Shown here: in pieces, positions 24,603 through 31,991 of the stretch
How the letters are laid out: every line of letters begins with the position of its first letter
Numbering within the stretch: the stretch's first letter is position 1
Assembly: GCF_024178315.1 (NCBI RefSeq)
Contig: NZ_JAMZIK010000037.1
Span: forward strand, 1-51,010
Reading direction: 5' to 3'
From: Siccirubricoccus soli
GTDB lineage: Bacteria > Pseudomonadota > Alphaproteobacteria > Acetobacterales > Acetobacteraceae
Length of the DNA: 51,010 nucleotides
The notes under the pieces: model-generated
What the model saw: only the letters and a program-made list of their open reading frames with translations
What the model was told of the DNA's origin: nothing
Database searches by the model: none
Translations under genes and position numbers: made by a program

Positions 24603-25145
24603 ATGGACAAAGCGACGCCGACCGTCCCACCGCCAAGACCCGAAGACCTGAGCAGCGCACTCAGACGGAACATCGAGGCGTTAGAGGAGCGCCGTAGACA
24701 GGAGGCCGCCGCTGCACCTATGGAGGCGCGGGTCGCCGAGGCGATCACCCGCTTCACCGGCAGCATGGGCTTCGTCTACGTCCACCTTGCGCTCTATGGC
24801 AGCTGGATCGTGGCCAACCTTGGCGTTGTGCCCGGCGTGCCCAAGTTCGACCCCTCCTTTGTCATCCTGGCGATGGTGGCCTCGGTAGAGGCGATCTTCC
24901 TCTCCACTTTCGTGCTGATCAGCCAGAACCGCATGGCGGCGGCGGCCGACCAGCGGGCCGACCTCGACCTGCACATTAGCCTGCTCACGGAGCATGAACT
25001 GACCAAGCTTGTGGAGCTTGTCACGGCGATGGCGGAGCGCGACGGGGTTCGGGCGAACGCCGACCCCGAAATCGCGGAGGTCAAGAAAGACGTGGCCCCG
25101 GAAGCTGTGCTCGACGAGATAGAGAGCAAACAAACCTCCGAATAG
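24603..25145 (+). CDS. DUF1003 domain-containing membrane protein
   Basis: The product is 180 residues from ATG 24603. A charged N-terminal segment with LRRNIEALEERRRQEAAAAP is followed by two membrane helices, GFVYVHLALYGSWIVANLGV (about 60-80) and FVILAMVASVEAIFLSTFVL (about 92-112). Then comes the DUF1003 signature ISQNRMAAAADQRADLDLHI with SLLTEHELTKLVELVTAMAE. The C-terminus is acidic and cytoplasmic. The family is widespread in bacteria with unknown role, often near stress genes. A histidine-kinase fragment follows immediately downstream. Confidence 0.88.
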   Translation: MDKATPTVPPPRPEDLSSALRRNIEALEERRRQEAAAAPMEARVAEAITRFTGSMGFVYVHLALYGSWIVANLGVVPGVPKFDPSFVILAMVASVEAIFLSTFVLISQNRMAAAADQRADLDLHISLLTEHELTKLVELVTAMAERDGVRANADPEIAEVKKDVAPEAVLDEIESKQTSE

Positions 25146-25177
25146 CCTTTTTCCCTCACCCGTTCAGTCGTTGGTCC

Positions 25178-25520
25178 TTGCGCGTTTCCGTTGCGCCTGC
25201 AGCGGTATTCGCCCTGGCGTCTCTCTACGATCACCTGCTCGGGGCCGGTCTCTCGGGTGATGGCACGAGCCTGCGCGACTACCTCGCAGCGCTCTGCCCC
25301 GGTGCGGGAGCATGCCTTCGCCGCGACAGGTGGCGGCCACATCGCTGTGCGCGTCGCGTCTGACGGCCAAGGGGGAGTCGAGGTGTTGGCCGAGGACGAC
25401 GGCGTGGGTGTCCCGTCCGGGGCTGAGGACGGCGGCGTCGGGCTGGGCGTAGCGCGGTGGCTGATCGAGCGAGCCGGGGGAAAGCTGGTACTGCGCTCGG
25501 CGCCAGGGCGGACGGTCTAG
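25178..25520 (+). pseudogene. Histidine kinase fragment (dimerisation remnant plus ATPase end)
   Basis: The first part reads ALASLYDHLLGAGLSGDGTS with LRDYLAALC, as in the phosphoacceptor region of HisKA_2-type kinases. In another frame the ATPase domain end follows: VREHAFAATGGGHIAVRVAS, VEVLAEDDGVGVPSG, then GLGVARWLIERAGGKLVLRS and APGRTV. The middle of the kinase, about 100 residues between these parts, is missing, and the frame is shifted. A deletion therefore inactivated it. A complete HWE kinase of the related class lies convergent, 130 bases away. Confidence 0.65.
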
Positions 25521-25653
25521 GCCATCGCCTTACCCGGCCGCCGAGCGCTGCGCCGCAGCGCCGGGGCCGCCGACGTGCCGTCGGTGCGGACTGCGGCGCG
25601 GTCACTAAGGCAGCGGTAGCGATCGCGTGTCGAGGCCACGGCGGTGCTGGCGG

Positions 25654-27039
25654 TCAGGCGCCGTCGGCCCTGCGACCTGGGCGGGCGAGGCGGGACGACG
25701 GCAGGTACAGCGTGCAGCGCAGGCCCTCGGGCTCAAAGCGAAGGTCTGCGCCCATACCCGACTGCATCGCCAACCCGCGCTCAAGCAGCCGCAGCCCGAA
25801 TCCCCGTCGGGCGGGCGGACCGACGATCGGCGGACCGCCGCGCTCCACCCACTCCACCGTGTCGCGGGCAGTCCCACCATTTTCGGCATTTGCGGCGCGG
25901 CACGCCACTCGGACATGTCCAGAGGGCACGGACAGCGCACCATGCCGGAGGGCATTGGTGGCAAGTTCGTGCACGGCCATGGCCAGGGTGAGCGCCGCAC
26001 CGGCTGGCAGGAACACCTCCTCCGCGTCACAGCCGGACAGGTCCACTCGCCCGCCGTCCACCACCAGGGGCGTGAGACCTGCCCGCACCACCCCGTCGAG
26101 CGGCGCACCGGTCCAGTCCTCGTGCGTGAGCAGGTCATGCGCGCGCGCCAGCGCGAAGATGCGTCTCTGGAATGCCGCCGCGAAGGACGAGAGGTCAGGC
26201 GACGCGCCACGTGTGCCCAGGCGCGTGAGCGACTGCACCACTGCAAGCGTGTTCTTGACGCGGTGATTCAACTCGTTCGTCAGCACCGCCCGCCGCTCCT
26301 CCGCACGTTTCCGGTCCGTCTGGTCCCGCATGATCGCCAGGAGTCCGAGGGGCGGCGCCTCTGAACCCGCCGCCGGGTCGCGCAGCGGCATCGACTGCCC
26401 GCTGGCCCAAAACCGCGTACCATCCTGGCGCAGGTGCCAGCGCTCGTTCTCAGCCCGCCCCTCCGCGAGGGCCGTCGCCGCCTCCCGCTGTGGCACCCCG
26501 GCGGCACGGTCCTCGGGCGTGAAAATGATGTCGGCCGGGCGGCCCAAGATTTCCTTCTCGGTCCAACCCAGCACCCGTTCCGCGCCAGCGTTCCACGAGG
26601 TGATGCGCCGGTCGAGGTCGGTGGTGAAGATGGCGTAGTCGGCGGTGCTGTCGAGGATAAGGTGCAGCCGCTCCTCATGCGCGCGCAGTGCCGCGCGACT
26701 CTCGGCCAAAGCAGCATTCGCCCGACGCAGAGCCTTGTTGGCGGCCTGCGATGCCGCGAGGTCCGCCCGGCCCGCTGCCATCTCCCGCCCGTGCCGCGCC
26801 TCGGCCTCGACCGCTGCCGACTGCGCCACCCCTCTGTCTGCTGCACGATCGGCTCGCTCGCGGGCGAGTTCGTCGGCGTCCAGTCCGGCCACTTCCGCGG
26901 CCGAGACGCCCGCCTGCGCGAGCGCCCTGCGCAAGACGGCGACTTCCGCTTCAAGCTCCGCAATGCGTGCCTCGGCTCGTTCATCCCGCCCTGCCGGGCT
27001 GGAGGCGGGGTCTGTCACACTGTCATCGGAATGTGCCAC
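25654..27039 (-). CDS. PAS domain HWE-family sensor histidine kinase
   Basis: The product is about 461 residues from GTG 27039; the open frame extends further upstream, and the start is uncertain because no strong ribosome site was seen. No membrane segment is present. Residues 15-120 are a coiled coil (RIAELEAEVAVLRRALAQAG). A PAS domain covers about 120-240 (LHLILDSTADYAIFTTDLDR, ERVLGWTEKEILGRPADIIF). The phosphoacceptor His is in LNHRVKNTLAVVQSLTRL near residue 258. The ATPase N-box is AVHELATNALRHGALS near 355, followed by VEWVERGGPPIVGPPARRGF, the WxE signature of HWE kinases. It is a cytoplasmic light, redox or ligand sensor by family; the PAS ligand is not evident. No response regulator is adjacent. 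Confidence 0.82.
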   Translation of the reverse strand: MAHSDDSVTDPASSPAGRDERAEARIAELEAEVAVLRRALAQAGVSAAEVAGLDADELARERADRAADRGVAQSAAVEAEARHGREMAAGRADLAASQAANKALRRANAALAESRAALRAHEERLHLILDSTADYAIFTTDLDRRITSWNAGAERVLGWTEKEILGRPADIIFTPEDRAAGVPQREAATALAEGRAENERWHLRQDGTRFWASGQSMPLRDPAAGSEAPPLGLLAIMRDQTDRKRAEERRAVLTNELNHRVKNTLAVVQSLTRLGTRGASPDLSSFAAAFQRRIFALARAHDLLTHEDWTGAPLDGVVRAGLTPLVVDGGRVDLSGCDAEEVFLPAGAALTLAMAVHELATNALRHGALSVPSGHVRVACRAANAENGGTARDTVEWVERGGPPIVGPPARRGFGLRLLERGLAMQSGMGADLRFEPEGLRCTLYLPSSRLARPGRRADGA

Positions 27040-27152
27040 GGGCCCCCGGCAAGTATGGGAATGAGCACCTTCAACCCCGCTGACGTAATCGCGTTCCTGC
27101 CCACTCGCGCGGAAGGCAAGGCTTGGCGGACGGCCCGCCGCCGGTGGCCCTC

Positions 27153-27347
27153 TCATCCTGGTCCGGACTCGCGCGCCGGGCGCATCAGGCCGCCAGCCTC
27201 TCGCCCTCGCCCCCCCTCGCGCGCCGTCCCTTCCACCGCGACCTCGCGCCGGTCGAGGTCCACCTGAACGTCGACCCCGGGATCCACGTCGCGCACCGCG
27301 GCCGTGATCGAGCGGGCGCAGCCGCCGCACCGCCGAGAAAGGCGCAA
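27153..27347 (-). CDS. Heavy-metal-associated (HMA) domain protein, probably altered
   Basis: From TTG 27347 the frame gives RLSRRCGGCARSITAAVRDV with DPGVDVQVDLDRREVAVEGT. This is a copper-chaperone-like HMA fold with its C-x-x-C metal site (CGGC) and the usual beta-alpha-beta pattern. The first strand before the cysteines is short and poorly matched, and an overlapping frame carries a signal-peptide-like LVFAAITACAFLGGAAAAPA. A frameshift or truncation at the 5' end is therefore likely. The tail after residue 40 is low complexity. A metal-binding role fits the region, but activity is doubtful. Confidence 0.45.
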   Translation of the reverse strand: MRLSRRCGGCARSITAAVRDVDPGVDVQVDLDRREVAVEGTAREGGRGREAGGLMRPARESGPG

Positions 27348-27602
27348 GCCGTGATGGCAGCGAAAACCAGCCTGGCGAGGCGGAGGACCAAGCCTTCAGC
27401 ATCGTCCGGATAGTCCGGCGCGGTTCCGGCTAGAAGGGCTGCTAGGATGACGTCGTTGTCCGCTCGGGTGCCGCGACGAGAGGAAGCCCGGGGCCTCGGG
27501 CGGCGGCGCCGTGCCGTGCCGAACCGGCAGTCGGCGAGGACGTTTTTCCCACAAGTCCGCCCGGCGAAGGACAGCTGCGAAGCGGGCAGGAGAAACGCCG
27601 CC

Positions 27603-28262
27603 ATGCGGGGCTTCAGGTCTTCCGCCGCACTCGCCGGGGTGCTCGCCCTCGGCGCCTGCGCCGTCGCGCCGCCGACGGGGCCAAACGTCTGGATGGTCCC
27701 GCCGGAGGGGAAGGACCTCGCCCAGTTCCAGCGTGAGGACGCCGCCTGCCGGGGCCATGCGCAGCAGCAGATCGGCGGCGGCTCGCCCCAGCAGGCGGCG
27801 AACCAGAGCGCCGTCGGCAGCGCCGCGGTGGGCACAGCGCTCGGCGCGGGTGCGGGCGCCCTGCTCGGCGCGGCGGGTGGCAACGCCGGGGCAGGCGCCG
27901 CGATCGGCGCGGGAGGTGGCCTGCTGGCGGGCTCGGCTGTCGGCGCCGGGAACGCCCGGGCGTCGGCGGGCAGCCTGCAGCAGCGGTACGATACGGCCTA
28001 TGTCCAGTGCATGGCCGCGAGCGGCAACAAGATGCCGACGACCGCGGCGGGCACGCCCTACCTCTACGGCCCGAGAACCTACTACGGTGCCCCGTACTAC
28101 TGGGGTGCCCCGTCGTATTACGGTCCCTACTGGGGTGGCCCCGCGGTGTCGTTCGGGTTCTTCGGTGGCGGCTGGGGCCATCGCCACCATCACTTCGGGT
28201 GGCACCACTTCGGTGGCCACCGGCATTTTGGTGGCCATGGCGGCCGCGGCCACCGCCACTAG
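27603..28262 (+). CDS. Glycine-zipper lipoprotein with His-rich tail
   Basis: The product is 219 residues from ATG 27603. A lipoprotein signal ends in the lipobox LALGAC (Cys19), so it should be anchored in the outer membrane or periplasm. Residues 65-120 form glycine zippers (GTALGAGAGALLGAAGGNAG, then GAAIGAGGGLLAGSAVGAG). A Tyr-rich stretch follows (YLYGPRTYYGAPYYWGAPSY). The final 40 residues are Gly/His-rich (GGGWGHRHHHFGWHHFGGHR) with more than ten His. The zipper part is common in cell-envelope proteins. The His tail could bind metal ions, which would fit neighbouring metal-linked genes; that is inference. Confidence 0.75.
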   Translation: MRGFRSSAALAGVLALGACAVAPPTGPNVWMVPPEGKDLAQFQREDAACRGHAQQQIGGGSPQQAANQSAVGSAAVGTALGAGAGALLGAAGGNAGAGAAIGAGGGLLAGSAVGAGNARASAGSLQQRYDTAYVQCMAASGNKMPTTAAGTPYLYGPRTYYGAPYYWGAPSYYGPYWGGPAVSFGFFGGGWGHRHHHFGWHHFGGHRHFGGHGGRGHRH

Positions 28263-28475
28263 CGGCCGGAATCTGCCAACCACCGGTCACCAGCTCCGGA
28301 ACATCGCCCTCATCCATTCCCTGCCAGCTCCGCATCACATGAGCAGCAGGCGGATCCCGGAGGAAACCGATCAGCTGCCCTGCTGTCGCCCGGAGAGCGG
28401 CGCTGGCGCAGCCATCTTGTTCTCCGGTGCCCGTGTCGGCCAGCACTGGGCCAGGCGTCCGCTCGCTGAGGCAGC

Positions 28476-28820
28476 CTAGTCGGGCCGCTTCGGCTCTGCC
28501 GTGGGAACGCCGTCCGTGCGGCTTCGGGATCCCTCCGGATCGCCACCGGCCAGGAACTTGTGCCCTTCACGTTCGAGCCAGCAATTGAAGTCGTCCATCG
28601 CGGGGCGGTTGCGCTCCCGCCACCTGTCGTCGCGCCTACGTCTCAGCTCCTCGTCCAGCAGGTTGGCCACCGTCCGCGCGGGATAGGGCCTGCCGTCCGG
28701 GCCGTAGTGCCCCTGCTCGGCCAGTAGTTCGGCGACGCGATCGAGGTCGCGGTCCAGGTCCTCGGCGGCGAGGCGGCGAGCCTCGGCCATGACGACGGGA
28801 TTGACCGGGTAGGCGGGCAT
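28476..28820 (-). CDS. CcdA-like antitoxin candidate
   Basis: The protein is 114 residues from ATG 28820, with GGGAGG seven bases upstream. The C-terminal half reads LLDEELRRRRDDRWRERNRP with AMDDFNCWLEREGHKFLAG. That resembles the toxin-binding tail of CcdA antitoxins (W-x2-E/R-N-x2-A-x3-Y/F-N-x3-E-x-G). The N-terminal half (VVMAEARRLAAEDLDRDLDR) is helical but lacks a clear ribbon-helix-helix motif. No CcdB toxin is next to it; the gene downstream in the same direction is the lipoprotein region on the other strand. It may be an orphan antitoxin or an unrelated helical protein. Confidence 0.4.
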   Translation of the reverse strand: MPAYPVNPVVMAEARRLAAEDLDRDLDRVAELLAEQGHYGPDGRPYPARTVANLLDEELRRRRDDRWRERNRPAMDDFNCWLEREGHKFLAGGDPEGSRSRTDGVPTAEPKRPD

Positions 28821-28897
28821 GGGGCGACCTCCCAGGACGGGTCTTTCGGGTTCACTTGGCACCAAGCTGTCGCGGCCTCTTCGCCCTCAACGAGGAG

Positions 28898-29113
28898 ACG
28901 CCCGCACGTGATGCCGTGGATTCTCCGGCTGGCGACGCTCCACACGGTCCACCCCGGCGCCGGATGGATGAGCTGGGCCTCGCCCTGGCCGTCCGCATCG
29001 CACCAACCGATCTCGACGGGAAAGCCGCCCAGCTCCAATGACGACGCCTCGAAATCCACTAAGCGGATCCTGAGCACGTCGGCATGCGACGACTGCTTGG
29101 TGCCCGAGCTCAT
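28898..29113 (-). pseudogene. DEDDh exonuclease, N-terminal fragment
   Basis: From ATG 29113 the frame reads RIRLVDFEASSLELGGFPVE with IGWCDADGQGEAQLIHPAPG and WTVWSVASRRIHGITCGRLL. This aligns with the first 70 residues of the intact exonuclease at 20117-20680, including the Asp-Phe-Glu ligands. The ExoII and ExoIII motifs are gone. The frame stays open to 28643 but there overlaps the CcdA-like gene and loses protein texture. Its start overlaps the stop of the preceding gene (ATGA), so the fragment is probably still translated. Confidence 0.7.
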
Positions 29114-29469
29114 CCGTTCTCCTTTCCAACCTCGACGGCAATGGCGCGGTCAGGGAAGTGCTGGGAAACCCAGTCCCGGGCGTAGCTGGGGACGACGTAC
29201 ACAGTGATGGCGTGACCTTCCATGGTCGCGGGCAGCGCCGCCCGCCCGAATGCGGTGTGCGCCTTCCTGAGGACGGCTTTCTCCTCCTCCTGGGTGCACG
29301 GCTCCATCCGCAGGATGACCGCGACCTGATGGGGAAAGTCCGGGTCCGGATGCACCGGCAGAAGGAGCACAACCTGTTCGACCAGGCCAGGGAACGCCTT
29401 TGCTGCTGCACTGGCAAATCCCCGTAGGTGCGCCGCACCAATGGGACCAATCGCGCCCTCGAGGGTCAT
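29110..29469 (-). CDS. Hypothetical protein in an ATGA-coupled series
   Basis: The product is 119 residues from ATG 29469, which overlaps the TGA of the preceding ORF; its own stop overlaps the next ATG. Segments are MTLEGAIGPIGAAHLRGFAS, LVEQVVLLLPVHPDPDFPHQ, VAVILRMEPCTQEEEKAVLR and HAITVYVVPSYARDWVSQHF. A mixed alpha-beta fold is likely. I do not recognise a family. Full codon-level coherence and coupling on both sides suggest that it is a real, expressed gene. Confidence 0.55.
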   Translation of the reverse strand: MTLEGAIGPIGAAHLRGFASAAAKAFPGLVEQVVLLLPVHPDPDFPHQVAVILRMEPCTQEEEKAVLRKAHTAFGRAALPATMEGHAITVYVVPSYARDWVSQHFPDRAIAVEVGKENG

Positions 29470-29732
29470 GAAGCCTTGTCCCTCTCTGCCTCGCCACGGT
29501 CGAGCAGCACGTCCAGGGCACGGTCCATCTCGCGCTTGCGCGCGGCGTGGGCGGCGGCCGAAATCTCGAGGCGCCGCAGCGTCTCCTCGCGTTCATCCCG
29601 TCCGATCAGCTCCGTCGACCGCGCCGTTGACAGACCTGCTCCCCTGACCTGCAGGCTCTGGTTGGCGGGCAGCAGCCAAGCGCGGCCGGAGAGCAGCACG
29701 CCGTCAATGTCGAGGAACAGAATGGGCGGCAT
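29466..29732 (-). CDS. HAD-like N-terminus joined to an unrelated helical tail
   Basis: From ATG 29732 the product begins MPPILFLDIDGVLLSGRAWL. The DxDGVL motif is that of haloacid-dehalogenase-fold hydrolases, with the nucleophile Asp in FLDIDG. After about 30 residues the HAD pattern stops, and a charged helical segment follows: RDEREETLRRLEISAAAHAA, then RKREMDRALDVLLDRGEAER. The cap and later HAD motifs are absent. This looks like a truncated HAD gene fused by deletion to the end of another gene. It can have no HAD activity. It is coupled to the next ORF by ATGA. Confidence 0.5.
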   Translation of the reverse strand: MPPILFLDIDGVLLSGRAWLLPANQSLQVRGAGLSTARSTELIGRDEREETLRRLEISAAAHAARKREMDRALDVLLDRGEAERDKAS

Positions 29733-29808
29733 CACGGCACCCGGTCCCGAATGCCAGCATCCAGCACCGGACCGTTGGCCGGAAACCGGGTCGATGCAGG
29801 CCGCCGCG

Positions 29809-30237
29809 TCATGGTCGGCCGCTCCTGGCAAGACAACGCATGCGCACCCGCGTCGAGAAGCGCCCTCCGCCGCCTTCTCTCGTCACCTTAGCGGGCAAGT
29901 GGTTGAGGAACATGTTGAGCAGCGCCAGTTCGACCACCTCCTGTACGGTGCGCGCGCCACTGAGCCAGAGCACCCGCTCGACAAGGCCCACGGGAAGCGT
30001 GACGTGCAATGTCACCATCCGCCGTCGGCCCAGCAAACCTGCGGCCCGGCCCCGCTTCCGCAGCTCCGTCGCCCGTGGCTCCAGGCTTGGCGGCACTTTC
30101 CCGGCGGCGCGGGTCTCGGCCCGGCGGCGCTGGACCCGCCGGAGCGCCGCCCGCAGGTCCGAGTGAACGACAGGGCCGCGGCGTGGCCGTGGCACGAGGC
30201 GCCTCCGCCACCCGGCCTTTCTCCTCATACGCAGCAT
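29809..30237 (-). CDS. RHH-like antitoxin/DNA-binding candidate
   Basis: The frame from ATG 30237 gives 142 residues; a shorter start is the Met at 30018. The N-terminal half is very Arg-rich (RKAGWRRRLVPRPRRG, LRRVQRRRAETRAAGKV). From the internal Met it reads MVTLHVTLPVGLVERVLWLS with GARTVQEVVELALLNMFLNH, a beta strand and two helices like ribbon-helix-helix VapB-type antitoxins. No toxin gene is adjacent. The assignment is by secondary-structure pattern only. Confidence 0.35.
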   Translation of the reverse strand: MLRMRRKAGWRRRLVPRPRRGPVVHSDLRAALRRVQRRRAETRAAGKVPPSLEPRATELRKRGRAAGLLGRRRMVTLHVTLPVGLVERVLWLSGARTVQEVVELALLNMFLNHLPAKVTREGGGGRFSTRVRMRCLARSGRP

Positions 30238-30324
30238 GCCCGTCGCCCCCCATCGCTGTCTTTGTTGCGCTGCGCTGGCGTGCCCGCCGGGCCGCCGGAG
30301 GATCCAGCCGCGATCCCGCGCCAC

Positions 30325-30603
30325 GGTCGCGCGAAACTCGCCGCAGCGGACAACGCCAAAGCGCCGTGCCGCGGCCGTCGCAGGCGATACGGGTGCATCC
30401 TCTCCAGCCTCATTATCGGCGGAGCGCCCCGACGGAGGCGAGGTGCTCGGCCTCCCGCAGCAGGCTGTCGCCCCAGCAGCCGATGAGGAATGGGGCTGAA
30501 CATGGGCCGTAATCGGTACAGCCCGATCACCCCATAGGGTCGCCTCCGCTCTTTGCCTGCACGGCGGAGCGGGACGTCGAGCCCGTCCAGCGCTCGACTC
30601 CGC
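30325..30603. other. Gene-poor stretch
   Basis: Between two leftward genes. Open frames exist in all directions but none reads as a protein I can support, and no repeat or RNA structure stands out. Confidence 0.3.
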
Positions 30604-31356
30604 TCACCGCGCCCACTCCGGAACTCCGGCGTCGTCCACCGGCCCGGTCGCGCCGGACACAGGATCGATACGGCTCGCCATGGCTCGGGCGAACGCGGCG
30701 CGGCCCTGCTGCTCGAGAGTCGGCTCGCCGGTCCACACGATGACGAGCGCGCCGTCCTGATCGGTGCCGACGGATGCCAACTGGGCCATTTCCTGTCGGC
30801 CGTTCCGCTTGGCCGGGAACACCACGTCCTCGTGGATGAACTCCTGGACCAGGTCGACCCAGCCGTCCGGCACGTCGATGCCGCCGGGCACGTGGGCGCC
30901 GTACTCCGCCCGCAGCCGATCCAGCGCGCCCGGCTCGCCCACGCCGAGCAGAGGAGTGTCCCTTGGCTCGACCGGGTGGTAACCAGCGCGCTCGCCCGGA
31001 GCCAGAGTGCAGTAATGGCCGTCGCCCACCTGCAGCACGCCGGGACGGCCCGACAACTCGCTCACCCTGTAGCTGTAGCGCTCGCCCAAGGCTCTTGCGC
31101 CGCCCACGAATTCGTCGGCTCTCCGCACGTAGAAGCGGAGCCCACCGAGCTTCTCCTTGATCTGGGAGGCGATGATCCGCTTGCCGGTTCGGTTCATCAT
31201 CTGGATGGCCAGGCCGCTCAGAACGTCGACGATGGCGAACCAGCCGTCCCCATGTGTGAAGCCATATGCCATGAAGTTCTCGGTCAGAGGCATGTGGCGT
31301 CCGACATAGAATCCCGGGTAGCGGTGGAACAGCAGCTGCTCGAGTGCGTCACGCAC
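30604..31356 (-). CDS. Phage-type hypothetical protein (GDGWF/KEKLGGLRFY family), Cys motif lost
   Basis: The product is 250 residues from GTG 31356, overlapping the end of the upstream nucleotidyltransferase frame by eight bases. The N-terminal half has RYPGFYVGRHMPLTENFMAY, GFTHGDGWFAIVDVLSGLAI and ASQIKEKLGGLRFYVRRADE. These match a protein type I know from phages and prophages. In those a C-x2-C zinc-like motif follows the RFY segment; here the equivalent is RVSELSGRPGVLQ, with Ser at both positions. The C-terminal half (AEYGAHVPGGIDVPDGWVDL, VQEFIHEDVVFPAKRNGRQE) looks like a separate domain. Function unknown. Loss of the cysteines suggests a changed or lost metal site. Confidence 0.6.
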   Translation of the reverse strand: MRDALEQLLFHRYPGFYVGRHMPLTENFMAYGFTHGDGWFAIVDVLSGLAIQMMNRTGKRIIASQIKEKLGGLRFYVRRADEFVGGARALGERYSYRVSELSGRPGVLQVGDGHYCTLAPGERAGYHPVEPRDTPLLGVGEPGALDRLRAEYGAHVPGGIDVPDGWVDLVQEFIHEDVVFPAKRNGRQEMAQLASVGTDQDGALVIVWTGEPTLEQQGRAAFARAMASRIDPVSGATGPVDDAGVPEWAR

Positions 31357-31621
31357 GAACGTTGCCTCCAGCTACTTCCGATGAGGCTGGGCAGGCGAGG
31401 TCGATGCGCACGCCCTCCAGCGCGACCTCGTACATGAGCGTGGACTGGACAGCACGAGCCTCACGGGCCTCCATCTCCCGCGCGGCGAGGACGTCCGCTA
31501 TCAGGCCAGCGTCCCGGCCGAGCCGCCAGAGGCGCACCGGCTCATCTGCATCCTCCGGCACGTCGTCGCGCGGGATCACCAGGAGATCCCAGTCGCTGTC
31601 GGGCCGGTGGAGTCCTCGACG
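31349..31621 (-). pseudogene. MNT-type nucleotidyltransferase, degenerate N-terminus
   Basis: The frame reads RGLHRPDSDWDLLVIPRDDV with PEDADEPVRLWRLGRDAGLI, then ADVLAAREMEAREARAVQST and LMYEVALEGVRIDL. The DSDWD acidic pair and the following pattern are those of minimal nucleotidyltransferases. The glycine-serine motif that must precede them (GSRARG) is replaced by PDRRRG, and no start codon is found in frame. It probably decayed from the 5' end. Its stop overlaps the start of the phage-type gene, so the pair was once an operon. MNT proteins often act as antitoxins to HEPN toxins, but no HEPN gene is seen. Confidence 0.6.
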
Positions 31622-31670
31622 TCGGTCGGGCCGACGGCGGCAGACGGCGGATCTGGCGAAGCCCGTGTCA

Positions 31671-31919
31671 TCACGGGTCCGTCCTTTCCTTGCGGCGCCG
31701 CCGGTCGCCCCACCAGAGTTCGGCCAGCCCGAGCCCACAGAACGCAATGCCACCGGCGCCGAAGCCCGTCGTCGCGATCCCGGCTGCCCACATGACGAGA
31801 ATGACCAGGCGCTCGGCGCCCGAGGCATTTCCGCTGGCGAGTGACGAAGCTGCACGTTCGAGGCTCGCGCTGCCCGCAAGGAGTCCAACCGCGATGGCGG
31901 CACACATGCGCCGTTCCAT
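31671..31919 (-). CDS. Small two-helix membrane protein
   Basis: The product is 82 residues from ATG 31919. A hydrophobic N-terminus (MCAAIAVGLLAGSASL) and a longer second helix (LVILVMWAAGIATTGFGAGG, then IAFCGLGLAELWWG) precede a basic tail GDRRRRKERTDP. It would sit in the inner membrane with the charged tail in the cytoplasm. No family is recognised. It lies directly upstream of the degenerate nucleotidyltransferase on the same strand. Confidence 0.45.
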   Translation of the reverse strand: MERRMCAAIAVGLLAGSASLERAASSLASGNASGAERLVILVMWAAGIATTGFGAGGIAFCGLGLAELWWGDRRRRKERTDP

Positions 31920-31991
31920 AAGACGTTCCTCCGGGGCGGCACCTCAGTGTGGCTTCCGCCGCCTGCGGTGCTGGGCGCTCCGCTTGCGTCG

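Noticed and set aside
29110-29469. Nucleotidyltransferase assignment for the 119-residue protein
   Set aside because: A VVLLLPVHPDPDFPHQVAVIL segment vaguely recalls MNT proteins, but the GS and DxD residues are absent.
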